Positions 26,441 through 34,906 of a stretch of DNA of 64,000 bases are shown in pieces; within the stretch, counting starts at the first letter, position 1; every line of letters starts with the position of its first letter. The stretch covers positions 1 through 64,000 of the forward strand of contig NZ_JARRQY010000010.1 in assembly GCF_037381185.1 (NCBI RefSeq). Reading direction: 5' to 3'. Under the pieces are notes generated by a model. The model had not been told where the DNA came from. It did not search any database and worked only from the letters and a program-made list of their open reading frames with translations. The DNA is from Acidihalobacter_A sp037381185. Lineage in GTDB: Bacteria > Pseudomonadota > Gammaproteobacteria > DSM-5130 > Acidihalobacteraceae. The translations under genes and the position numbers were made by a program.

Positions 26441-27618
26441 GCAATGCGCTGGAACTCGACCCGCAGCGTGTTCTGCCTGCCGATGCCGACGCCGTGCTTC
26501 TGGGGCGCGTCTGGTTGCCCGAGTGCGCCGGACCCGCGGTGGTTGCCGTGCGCGGCGGGGAGTTGTTCGACGTTACGACGTCGATGGCGCCGACCGTGCG
26601 CGACGTGCTGGAATCGCCCGATCCGAAGGGACTGCTGGACGACACGCGCGGCCGTTCCATCGGTGGGATCGCCGAGGTGCTCGCCAACAGCGACGAGAAA
26701 GCGCGCGATCCGCAGCGCCCGTGGCTGTTGTCGCCCGTCGACCTGCAGGCGGTGAAGGCGGCCGGCGTGACTTTCGCGGCGAGCATGCTGGAGCGTGTGA
26801 TCGAGGAGCAGGCCAAGGGCGAGCCGCAGCGTGCCGCCGATCTGCGCCGCGAGATAGTCGGCATGATCGGCACCGAACTCGTCGAGCTGGTGCCGGGTTC
26901 ACCGGCGGCAATGTCGCTCAAACAAACCCTGATCAAGCGTGGCCTGTGGTCGCAGTACCTGGAGGTCGGCATCGGGCCGGACGCCGAGATATTCACCAAG
27001 GCTCAGCCCTTGTCCAGCGTCGGCATCGGAGCCCACGTCGGCATCCATCCGGCTTCGCGCTGGAACAACCCCGAGCCCGAGGTGGCGGTGCTGCTCGCCA
27101 GCGACGGACGGATGGTGGGCGCCACGCTGGCCAACGACGTCAACCTCCGCGATTTCGAGGGACGCTCCGCCTTGCTGCTCGGCAAGGCCAAGGACAACAA
27201 CGCGAGTTGCGCTATCGGCCCCTTCATTCGGTTGTTCGACCAGCGCTGGGGTGTGGAAGATCTGCAGCATGTCGAAGTCAGCGTTCGCGTCGACGGCAGC
27301 GACGGCTTCCGTCTCGACGGCACCAGCAGCATGGCGCAGATCAGTCGTTCGCCGGCGGCGCTGGCGCAAGCCACGCTCAACGAGAACCATCAGTATCCGG
27401 ACGGTGTCGTGCTGCTGCTGGGCACGCTGTTCGCCCCGGTCCAGGATCGCGGTGAGGCCGGCAGCGGATTCACTCATCATGCGGACGACGTGGTCGGCAT
27501 ATCGGCACCGGAGCTCGGCTGTCTGTCGAATCGCGTGCGTACCAGCGACCGCTGCGCCCCCTGGACCTTCGGCGCGGGCGCGCTGATGCGCAACCTTGCC
27601 GCGCGTGGAGTGCTGTAA
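26437..27618 (+). CDS. FAH-family 2-keto-3-deoxy-aldonate dehydratase, XylX-like
   Basis: 393 residues beginning in an ATGA overlap with the AraD1/GguC gene. It resembles the long FAH-fold proteins of Weimberg clusters such as Caulobacter XylX, which convert 2-keto-3-deoxy-D-xylonate to 2-oxoglutarate semialdehyde. Conserved segments are LLSPVDLQAVKAAGVTFAAS, EIFTKAQPLSSVGIGAHVGIH, NNPEPEVAVLL (carboxylate metal ligands), GATLANDVNLRDFEGRSALLL and AKDNNASCAIGPFIRLFD. Because its neighbour belongs to another FAH subfamily, the operon may dehydrate two stereoisomeric pentonate intermediates. Confidence 0.82.
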   Translation: MSNALELDPQRVLPADADAVLLGRVWLPECAGPAVVAVRGGELFDVTTSMAPTVRDVLESPDPKGLLDDTRGRSIGGIAEVLANSDEKARDPQRPWLLSPVDLQAVKAAGVTFAASMLERVIEEQAKGEPQRAADLRREIVGMIGTELVELVPGSPAAMSLKQTLIKRGLWSQYLEVGIGPDAEIFTKAQPLSSVGIGAHVGIHPASRWNNPEPEVAVLLASDGRMVGATLANDVNLRDFEGRSALLLGKAKDNNASCAIGPFIRLFDQRWGVEDLQHVEVSVRVDGSDGFRLDGTSSMAQISRSPAALAQATLNENHQYPDGVVLLLGTLFAPVQDRGEAGSGFTHHADDVVGISAPELGCLSNRVRTSDRCAPWTFGAGALMRNLAARGVL

Positions 27619-27655
27619 GACGACGCCGGAACACATACACGGAAAAGGAGGATTT

Positions 27656-29197
27656 ATGGACGAGTATCGAGGGCATGACATTGCGGGCCAGGCGAGCGCC
27701 GAAGGTCCGGTGACGGATGCCGGCTATCCTGAGGCCACGGCCGCGGAGATAGACCGCGCCTGCCGTGCCGCGGCCGAGGCGGCCGGGGCCTATCGTGCCC
27801 GCCCGGTCGAGGCGCGCGCGGGCTTTCTGGAGCGTATCGCGGACGAGCTCGAGACCGAGGCCGACCGCCTGGCCGAGACCATCCCCGCCGAGACCGCACT
27901 GCCCGAGGCGCGCGCCCGCGGCGAGCTGGCCCGCACCACCGGCCAGCTGCGCCTGTTCGCCGAGGTGGTGCGCCGCGGCGACTACCTGGGCGCGCGCATC
28001 GACCATGCCGATGCGCAGCGCACGCCCCCGCGCCCTGACCTGCGCCAGTACCGGGTGCCGCTCGGCCCGGTGGCCGTGTTCGGTGCCAGCAACTTCCCGC
28101 TGGCCTTCTCGGTGGCCGGCGGGGATACCGCCTCGGCGCTGGCCGCGGGCTGCCCGGTGGTGTTCAAGGCCCATCCGGGCCATCCGCTGACCTCGGCCGT
28201 GGTCGGCGCGGCGCTGCGGCGTGCGGTAGCGGCCGCGGACATGCCAGCTGGCGTGTCCAGCCTGCTGTACGGGGCCGGCAACGCCGTCGGCGGTGCGCTG
28301 GTCGAACATCCGGCGATTCAGGCGGTGGCCTTCACCGGCTCGTTCGCCGGCGGTACCGCGTTGGCGCGCTTGGCGCAGGTTCGGCCCGAGCCGATCCCGG
28401 TGTACGCCGAGATGGGCAGCGTCAATCCGTTGTTCCTGCTGCCCGGGGCGCTCGAGCGCGACCCCGAGGCGCTGGCGCAGGCCTACTTCGCCTCGCTCAC
28501 TCTGGGCGTGGGTCAATTCTGCACCAACCCCGGACTGGTGTTCGCGGTGCGCGGGTCGGCGCTGGAGCGCTTTTGTAGCGCGCTGGGGGCAGCGGCCCAG
28601 GCGCAGGCCGCGCAGTCGATGCTGCACGTCGGCATCCTGGCCGCCTACGAAACCGGCACGCAGCGCCTGAGCGGCGCCGGCGGCGTGCAGGCGATCGCCA
28701 CCGGCGCCGAGGCCGATGGGCGTGCGGCCGCGCACGTGTACCGCGTCAGTGGCGAGACCTTCGCCGCCAACCCGCAGTTGGCTGAGGAGGTGTTTGGTCC
28801 GAGCGGGCTGATCGTCGAACTCGATGGCCTCGATCAGATGGCCGCCATCGTCCGAGCGCTGCCCGGTCAGCTCACCGCCACCCTGCACGGCACGGCGGAG
28901 GAATTGCCCGCGCAGGCCGAACTGATCGGTGCGCTGGAGCGGCGCGTCGGGCGGGTGCTGTTCAACGGTTTCCCGACCGGAGTGGAGGTCTGCGATGCGA
29001 TGGTGCACGGCGGGCCGTGGCCGGCGACCACCGCCGCGCAGACGACCTCGGTGGGCACGCTGGCGATCGAGCGCTTCGTGCGTCCGGTTTGTTACCAGGA
29101 CTGCCCCGATGCGCTGCTGCCCGAGGCCCTGCGCGAGCACAACCCCCTCGGATTGCGCAGACTCGTCAACGGAGCCTGGCAAGCGCCGGTGACGTGA
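27656..29197 (+). CDS. 2-oxoglutarate semialdehyde (2,5-dioxovalerate) dehydrogenase
   Basis: 513 residues from the ATG at 27656, 4 bp after AAGGAGG. NADP-type aldehyde dehydrogenase of the KGSADH branch: FGASNFPLAFSVAGGDTASALAAGCPVVFKAHPGHP (cofactor site), FTGSFAGGTAL, EMGSVNPLFLLPGAL (catalytic Glu), LGVGQFCTNPG (catalytic Cys) and EEVFGPSGLIV. It oxidises the semialdehyde made by the FAH-fold enzymes to 2-oxoglutarate, the entry to the TCA cycle. The coding sequence is visibly more GC-rich than the genes on either side, with long G/C-only third positions, which may mark separate acquisition. The stop shares a base with the dgoK start (TGATG). Confidence 0.88.
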   Translation: MDEYRGHDIAGQASAEGPVTDAGYPEATAAEIDRACRAAAEAAGAYRARPVEARAGFLERIADELETEADRLAETIPAETALPEARARGELARTTGQLRLFAEVVRRGDYLGARIDHADAQRTPPRPDLRQYRVPLGPVAVFGASNFPLAFSVAGGDTASALAAGCPVVFKAHPGHPLTSAVVGAALRRAVAAADMPAGVSSLLYGAGNAVGGALVEHPAIQAVAFTGSFAGGTALARLAQVRPEPIPVYAEMGSVNPLFLLPGALERDPEALAQAYFASLTLGVGQFCTNPGLVFAVRGSALERFCSALGAAAQAQAAQSMLHVGILAAYETGTQRLSGAGGVQAIATGAEADGRAAAHVYRVSGETFAANPQLAEEVFGPSGLIVELDGLDQMAAIVRALPGQLTATLHGTAEELPAQAELIGALERRVGRVLFNGFPTGVEVCDAMVHGGPWPATTAAQTTSVGTLAIERFVRPVCYQDCPDALLPEALREHNPLGLRRLVNGAWQAPVT

Positions 29198-30195
29198 TGG
29201 GCACCTATCTGGTCGTCGATTCCGGCACCAGCAACACCCGCGTGCGGTTGTGGCACGGCGGTCGCATTGTAGCGACCGCGCTGCGCGCCGTCGGTTCGCG
29301 CGACACCGCCGCTGCCGGGCACAACGGTGCGCTCGCCGCTGCACTGCGCGAAGCGATAGGCGAAGCGCGGCAGGGTGCGGAGCCCGTCGCGGTGATCTGC
29401 TCCGGGATGATTACCTCCAACCTGGGGCTGTACGAGGTGCCGCACCTGCGTGCGCCGGCAACCCTGGATGATCTTGCCCGCGGCATGGTCGGAGCACGCT
29501 TTCCTGAACTGTGCGAACTGCCGTTCCATTTCGTGCCGGGCGTGAAGACCTTGCCCGAGGGACCGATCGACGCCGCCAATCTGCACACGGTAGATCTGAT
29601 GCGTGGCGAGGAGACAGAGATCGCCGGTCTGTTGGACCAGTCGCGAATCGTCATGCCGGCGTTGTTTTTGCACCTCGGGTCGCACCACAAGGCGATTCTG
29701 GTGGATGAGGGGCCGGCGATCGCAGCGTCGAGCACGGCGCTGACCGGCGAACTGCTGGATGCCGTGCGATGCCATACGGTGCTTTCCGGCAGCACGCTGA
29801 GCGCACTGGACTTCGAGCCGGCGCCGGAGATGTGGCGTCTCGGCCTCGATCTGGCCCGCCGCGAGGGCCTGGGACGTGCGCTGTTTCTGGTGCGTGCGGC
29901 GGAGCAGCTGTGGGCCCGCCGCCATACCGAGGCTACTGCACTGCTGCTCGGCGCGCTGACCGGACTCGATCTGCAGATGCTGGAGGGATATCGCGGGCGT
30001 GCCGTGACCACGGTGATTTACGGCAAGGGCGCGTTCGGTCCCTTGTTGCATGATTGCCTGGGTGGCGCGGAGTACGGTGAGGTGCGGCTTGTCGATGAAG
30101 CGACGTCGGACGAAGCCGCCGCGCGGGGTGCAGTGGCGCTGTTCGAGCGTGCCGTGGAACTTGGCGTCGTCGAAGCCGCGACGGCGCGGGCGTAG
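29197..30195 (+). CDS. dgoK: 2-dehydro-3-deoxygalactonokinase
   Basis: 332 residues; the ATG overlaps the upstream TGA by one base. The N-terminal phosphate loop LVVDSGTSNTRVRLW, SGMITSNLGLYEVPH, GVKTLPEGP, VDLMRGEETEIAGLL and LGSHHKAILVD are all typical of DgoK. It phosphorylates 2-keto-3-deoxy-D-galactonate with ATP. Its presence beside the semialdehyde dehydrogenase shows that the regulon serves both a hexonate branch (phosphorylation and aldol cleavage) and a pentonate branch (double dehydration). Confidence 0.9.
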   Translation: MGTYLVVDSGTSNTRVRLWHGGRIVATALRAVGSRDTAAAGHNGALAAALREAIGEARQGAEPVAVICSGMITSNLGLYEVPHLRAPATLDDLARGMVGARFPELCELPFHFVPGVKTLPEGPIDAANLHTVDLMRGEETEIAGLLDQSRIVMPALFLHLGSHHKAILVDEGPAIAASSTALTGELLDAVRCHTVLSGSTLSALDFEPAPEMWRLGLDLARREGLGRALFLVRAAEQLWARRHTEATALLLGALTGLDLQMLEGYRGRAVTTVIYGKGAFGPLLHDCLGGAEYGEVRLVDEATSDEAAARGAVALFERAVELGVVEAATARA

Positions 30196-30210
30196 GGAGG
30201 TCGATTCGAT

Positions 30211-30849
30211 ATGTCCATCGAGACGTTTCTAGCGACGCTTCGTCGGCACCGTATACTCGCCATTCTGCGCGGGGTGCCGCCGGCATATGCCGAAGCCATG
30301 GCACAGGCGCTGTATGCTGGCGGCATTCGCCTGCTGGAGGTGTCCTTGAGTCGGCCGGCCGCGCTGGACGGCCTGCGCGCGCTTGCTGCGGCGCGTCCGC
30401 CCGATATGCTTGTCGGCGCAGGCACGGTGGTGTCCGGCGCGCTGGCGGAGCAGGCAAAGGAAGCCGGCGCGATGTTCTTCGTCACGCCTCACGTTGTTTC
30501 TGAAGTTGCAGCGTATGCGGGCGCGTCCGGAATTCCGGTGCTTTGCGGCGCCATGACGCCGACGGAGATTGCCGCCGCACGCGAGCAGGGCTGCGGCGTC
30601 GTCAAGCTGTTTCCCGCCACCGCGCTCGGGGCGGATTACCTGCGCAGTTTGCGTGGACCGTATCCCGATCTCGAGCTGCTTGCGGTGGGTGGTATCGGCG
30701 CAGACAACCTGGCTGAATATCTGGCCGCCGGCGCGCTTGGTGCCGGCATCGGCGGCGCACTGACTTCCGTGGACTGGAAGCAGCCGGATTGGGGGCGGGT
30801 CACCCGCCTTGCCGCTGATTTGACCCGGATCGTTGCGGAGTTTTCCTGA
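30211..30849 (+). CDS. dgoA: 2-dehydro-3-deoxy-6-phosphogalactonate (KDPGal/KDPG) aldolase
   Basis: 212 residues, normal for class I KDPG/KDPGal aldolases. Motifs: ILRGVPPAYAEAMAQALYAGG (Glu/Arg region), VGAGTVVSG, and VVKLFPATALG containing the Schiff-base lysine K132. It cleaves the product of DgoK into pyruvate and glyceraldehyde-3-phosphate. It lies 15 bp after dgoK and closes the operon begun by the lactonase gene. GGAGG lies about 10 bp before the ATG. No clear terminator follows; 30850-31018 contains no recognisable gene. Confidence 0.9.
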   Translation: MSIETFLATLRRHRILAILRGVPPAYAEAMAQALYAGGIRLLEVSLSRPAALDGLRALAAARPPDMLVGAGTVVSGALAEQAKEAGAMFFVTPHVVSEVAAYAGASGIPVLCGAMTPTEIAAAREQGCGVVKLFPATALGADYLRSLRGPYPDLELLAVGGIGADNLAEYLAAGALGAGIGGALTSVDWKQPDWGRVTRLAADLTRIVAEFS

Positions 30850-31018
30850 GTCGAAGCTTATGCGCGTTGTCCGTGATAAACGAAAGACGTGACGCTATAG
30901 AGATAGTCTCCTCGTTCACGGTTTGCGGACAACTCGCGGCGAAACCGTTCGTATTCACTTTCGTCCTTCCTTCTCTCGAGCGCGCCTGAACGACGACAAC
31001 AGTCAGTTACGGGTGTGC

Positions 31019-31546
31019 CTATGCACTCAGCTCTATACAACGAGACATCGTGTTGAAGTTCCGAGTGGTCGTGGCAAGCTTCAGTTTTCGCTCGAAGAAA
31101 TTATTGTTGAACTTCGAGTCGCTGTATTTCGTTGCGTACAAGGTGTAGATGATGTCGTTGACGATTCTCACGCTATCGGGCGAAAAGTCGAGCTGGACCA
31201 GGTTTTCCACCTGTTGCGTTGCCGGAGTCGTCGTGAGCAGAGAAAAGTACGTCCGAGAAGCCGCGTTCGAAGGAAATGGATTGCCTCCCATGATCCGCTT
31301 GAGTCGATCGTGTGTCCGCGCAATTACAGAGATATCGGCTCCGATTTCACGGGCAATGACGTCGTGGACGAGGGCTTGCGGCGACGATCGATCCAGGTTC
31401 TATTTGGCAATGACGTTGCCGCTTTGGATGTACGTCCGCACATCCAGCAATCCGGAGTCACCCAGGGCGGCGCGTAGCTCAGCCATCGGCACCCGGTTCT
31501 TGCCGCTGGGAGCGACGCCGCGCAGAAAGATTGCCCAGTGTTTCAT
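31019..31546 (-). pseudogene. DUF1697-family protein with an in-frame nonsense codon
   Basis: The ATG at 31546 opens a 175-codon frame matching the full length of DUF1697 proteins: FLRGVAPSGKNRVPMAELRAAL, then VRTYIQSGNVIAK, a TAG at codon 49 (31400-31402), then VIAREIGADISVIARTHDRL, GGNPFP and the family's C-terminal KFNNNFFERKLKLATTTRNF. Apart from the single stop the frame is intact. The function of DUF1697 is unknown. A nonsense mutation, or one sequencing error, separates it from a complete gene. Local sequence is less GC-rich than its neighbours. Confidence 0.8.
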
Positions 31547-31631
31547 TGTACTCGGTGGTTATACGCTCAGCAGTAAATATAGAGGCTGATGGGGCCGGGT
31601 ACACGCAAGCCAAGAGTCCGGATAGCTCTGT

Positions 31632-32300
31632 TTGAACTCGGAGCGGACATTCGCCTGCCGGGCAGGTGCGGTCGAAAACGGTTTGCAGCCTCCGGGTAGC
31701 TGCAGGCGCATCGCGTCCGCCGCAGTATTTGGGACGGCGTCTCAAGTCAACAGCAGCATCTACAATGTGCCGATTGGAGCGGCCACGGTGGCGGATAAAT
31801 CTGGCTCGGCCTGGGGATTCGCGTTCTCGCTCAACCTGAAATGCGCGGGTCTGACGCCCAATGACATGACCACATCGTTGCAGATGCAGGATATGGTGAA
31901 CGGTACGACCGGTAACGTCGACGCTTTGGCCATCCCCGACAACTATGGCTATAGCAGCTCTGGCAGGGATGGAGGCTCAGCTTCGAACCCCCTCAACTCG
32001 TCGGTTGACTACCGGGTTCAGAATGCCGAAGCATTCTCCTACGCTTCGGTCGCCGGTGCGTTCGGCGATCCCGGATACGACATGAACCAGAACGACGTGT
32101 ACAAATCCACGTTCTCGGCTACATGCATTACCGATAGTTGCGCGGGACGGTCGCTTGTGTCAGTGAGTTCCACCGTCATTGCCGGAACGGGCGTACCGGT
32201 TCCCGAGCCTCCTGATATCGGCATCTTCGGCACCGGGTTGCTGGCGCTGCTGGGACAGGGCCTGGCAGGGCGCCGGCGTGTGTGCCACCGGTACGCATGA
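31632..32300 (+). pseudogene. PEP-CTERM exported protein, 5'-degraded
   Basis: Natural-looking protein sequence runs from about 31704 to 32300 and ends with a PEP-CTERM sorting signal: VPVPEPPDIGIFGTG, a hydrophobic stretch LLALLGQGLAG and a basic tail RRRVCHRYA. The upstream residues SAAVFGTASQ look like the end of a signal peptide, but the hydrophobic core expected before them is absent. The codons back to 31632 are unlike an export signal. The middle is Ser/Asn/Thr-rich, typical of secreted exosortase substrates. No exosortase gene is in the window. It is probably a gene whose 5' end was lost. Confidence 0.6.
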
Positions 32301-32528
32301 GGCTTGACGCTTTCCTCCATCATCCGATCCCGGGCAGGGGCGTCTAACCTGCCCGGGCGGATCAGGCGTGAACTGATGCAACAAACGGTGCGCGACGCCG
32401 TTGCGTTATCCCCTCCGCCAGAACGAATGTCCCCGGGTACGATGTTCCCTCGTTGCGCCCATGCTCGGCCAAGCACTGGTCAGTTCCATCGCAATGAAGA
32501 CTCCTCCGGTTCTAAGCCGGTGGAGTTT

Positions 32529-33743
32529 TCACTCAGCCCCTCGCAGCTTTCCACCGCGCCACGGCGGCAGCACCGGATCGCCGGTCAGCGTCGCGGCCAG
32601 GGTTTGCTTGAACGGCGCGAAGTTTTGGCCCAGGCGCAGGGCGATGCTGCGCAGTGTGCGCGCGGGCAGGGTGTCGTTGGTATAGAGCTGGGCGATGGCC
32701 TGGGTGGCCAGATAGAGCGGGCGCGTGGCGAGGCGGTGGTCGCGTTCGTAGCGGGACAGCAGGGCGGAGTCGGCGATGTTGCGGCCGGTTTCGTGGGCGT
32801 TGAGGATTTCGCGCGCCAGCGCTTCCTGGCCGCGCAGCCCGAAGTTGAAGCCGTGCGCGGTGACCGGGTGCATGCCGACGGCGGCGTCGCCGATCAGGGC
32901 GAAGCGGCGCGCCACGAAGCGCTTGGGATAGACGCCGACCAGAGGATAGGAACAGCGCGGGCTACTCATCTGCATGCGCCCGAGGCGGTACTGGAAGCGG
33001 TTTTCCATGTCGCGGTTGAAGGCTTCTTCGGGCATGTCGAGCACGGCTTGCATCTGCCGCTGCGGCAGGGTCAGCACGACCGAGGAACGCAAGCCGTTGA
33101 GCGGCAGCAGGGCCATGGTCTGGCCGTAGTCGAACCACTCCCAGGCGACGTGTTCGTGCGGCACGCTGTGTGCCATGCGGCACACCAGCATGGTCTTGCC
33201 GAAGTCGTGCATGGTGGCGCTGATGCCCATGGCGCGGCGGGTGTCGGAAAAGCGGGTGTCGGCGGCCACGGCCAGTCGCGCGCGCAGTTGCCGTCCGTCG
33301 GACAGATCCAACTCGGCATGCGTGTCGTGCGTGCGGATGCCGGTGAGGCGGGTCTCCGTCAGCAGGGTCAGGCCGTCCTGTCCGCGGGTCGCCTCGTAGG
33401 CGGAGCGGCGAATCAGGTAGTTGGGCACGAGGTAGCCCAGTTCGTCCTTGCGGCTGATCTTGTGGTCTACGCGCATGGCGTAGGTCGAGGGGCCGTTGAA
33501 GACCTGCGCGTCGCGCAGCGGCGAGATGTCTTCCTCAGAAATCCGTTCCCACAGGCCCAGGCGGTGCATGATGTCGGCCGAGTGATGCGTGAGAGCGATT
33601 TCGCGTCCGTCGAAGGGCGGGTCGGCCAGCGTCGCTTCGGGCTGCTGTTCGATCAGGGCGATGCTCAGGCCGCTGGCGGCGAGCGAGCGGGCGAAGCTGA
33701 GGCCTGCGGGGCCGGCGCCGACGACGGCGATATCGAACTCCAT
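32529..33743 (-). CDS. ubiM: UbiH/UbiF-family FAD hydroxylase, probable UbiM
   Basis: 404 residues with GAGGAAG before the ATG. Aromatic monooxygenase of the ubiquinone pathway: FAD motif FDIAVVGAGPAGLSFARSL, substrate-side REIALTHHSADIMHRLGLW and the second FAD motif FALIGDAAVGMHPVTAHGFNFGLRG. The details (HVAWEWFDYGQTMALLPLNG, LPQRQMQAVL) fit the UbiM subgroup found in some alpha-, beta- and gammaproteobacteria, which hydroxylates C5 and sometimes other ring positions. Transcription is minus-strand, 94 bp after the M14-type gene. The reading is complete with no break. Confidence 0.82.
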   Translation of the reverse strand: MEFDIAVVGAGPAGLSFARSLAASGLSIALIEQQPEATLADPPFDGREIALTHHSADIMHRLGLWERISEEDISPLRDAQVFNGPSTYAMRVDHKISRKDELGYLVPNYLIRRSAYEATRGQDGLTLLTETRLTGIRTHDTHAELDLSDGRQLRARLAVAADTRFSDTRRAMGISATMHDFGKTMLVCRMAHSVPHEHVAWEWFDYGQTMALLPLNGLRSSVVLTLPQRQMQAVLDMPEEAFNRDMENRFQYRLGRMQMSSPRCSYPLVGVYPKRFVARRFALIGDAAVGMHPVTAHGFNFGLRGQEALAREILNAHETGRNIADSALLSRYERDHRLATRPLYLATQAIAQLYTNDTLPARTLRSIALRLGQNFAPFKQTLAATLTGDPVLPPWRGGKLRGAE

Positions 33744-33837
33744 GGTCTTCCTCGGGATGGCGCGTACGGCGATCCGCCGAGTTTAACCATCGGCGGGGCG
33801 AGGATATTGATCTGGGTCAGTATCGGCGCCGATCCGT

Positions 33838-34866
33838 CTATTGATCCGACAGCGGTGCCGTCAGGCGTTCCATCAGGTAGCACAGACAGTCCTGGCGCAC
33901 TATCCGAGGGTCCAGGGTCAGCATGGACGGCATGCTGGGGCGGGTCAGGGTGATGTGGCCGTCGACGTGGGAGAAGAAGCGTTCGGTGACGTCGCGTCCG
34001 TCTTCGTCGTGGGCCTCCAGTCTGGCTATGCTGTCCGGGCGCAGCGCGGCGAAGCGGGTGCCGGCGTAGAGTTCGCGGAAGTTGTAGTGATCGATCTCGG
34101 GTTCGAAGGCGATGTCGGCCGCGCCGGGTTCGAAGCTGAAGCTGAAGCGCTCCGGTATCTTGACGGTGGCGACGGTGTGGAACAGGTCGATGTCCTGCGG
34201 GGCGACGGCATGATCGGGAATGTCCGCCAGATTCAGGCTGGCTTCGATGAATTCCGCGGCGTGTTCGGCGCCGGCGGCGACGCCGGGTTTGCCGCACTCC
34301 AGCGTGGTGGCCGGGCATAGTTCGGCCATGGCCATGGATTGCACGCCGCGCGGGCGGATGAAGTACACCACGGTGCGTCCGAACAGCGCGGCCAGTTGCA
34401 TGAAGCGGTGGTCGAGCCGGTTGATGCAGGCGTAATGCGGATTGAGTCCGGTGTTGTTGTGTACGTCGATGCTGGCGAATACGCCTCGCGCACGCATGGC
34501 TTCGACCACTTCGGTCATCAGACGCCGTTCGGGGCTGTCCGGCGCTTCGCCGCCCGGCCACACGCGGTTGTAGTCGGGTTGGCCCTCAAGGACGCGCAGA
34601 CCGTGCGCGGCCGCGTCGACGTTGCCGAAGAACACGGACAGGGCGCGGGGCAGTTCGCGGGAGTGGTAGCGGCGCAGCACCTGTTGGATGGCGCTCAGGC
34701 CGCTGTCTTCGTTGCCGTGCAGCAGCACCGACACGAACAGCGGCGCCTCGCGACGGCCGGGCAGGTGCATCAGGGTGGGGCCGGGGAGCACGGTGTGCAG
34801 TTCGCGAGCGCCGACGTTCAGCAGCCCCGGGGGAATGTCGCCGATCTGGTTCAGTTGCGTGGTCAT
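33838..34866 (-). CDS. M14-family zinc peptidase / aspartoacylase-like protein
   Basis: 342 residues of the succinylglutamate desuccinylase/aspartoacylase branch of M14. Zinc ligands are seen in SVLLHGNEDSG (HxxE) and in SIDVHNNTG (second His), and the catalytic glutamate is probably in PATTLECGKPG. Substrates are small N-acylated amino acids or short peptides; this one cannot be assigned. It lies 40 bp downstream of the truncated glutamate-cysteine ligase-like gene on the same strand. In other genomes such pairs occur together with an ATP-grasp ligase, suggesting metabolism of a glutamyl peptide. Confidence 0.8.
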   Translation of the reverse strand: MTTQLNQIGDIPPGLLNVGARELHTVLPGPTLMHLPGRREAPLFVSVLLHGNEDSGLSAIQQVLRRYHSRELPRALSVFFGNVDAAAHGLRVLEGQPDYNRVWPGGEAPDSPERRLMTEVVEAMRARGVFASIDVHNNTGLNPHYACINRLDHRFMQLAALFGRTVVYFIRPRGVQSMAMAELCPATTLECGKPGVAAGAEHAAEFIEASLNLADIPDHAVAPQDIDLFHTVATVKIPERFSFSFEPGAADIAFEPEIDHYNFRELYAGTRFAALRPDSIARLEAHDEDGRDVTERFFSHVDGHITLTRPSMPSMLTLDPRIVRQDCLCYLMERLTAPLSDQ

Positions 34867-34906
34867 GATGTTGTAGATGCCATTTTGCGTCCGGCGTTCA
34901 CAGAGG

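Noticed and set aside
31400..31402. TAG recoding or selenocysteine/pyrrolysine-like readthrough in the DUF1697 gene
   Set aside because: TAG is used as a normal stop in neighbouring genes, and no recoding structure or decoding gene is visible.
31479..31745. Minus-strand frame overlapping the PEP-CTERM gene start
   Set aside because: It lies opposite natural coding sequence and has the composition of a shadow frame.
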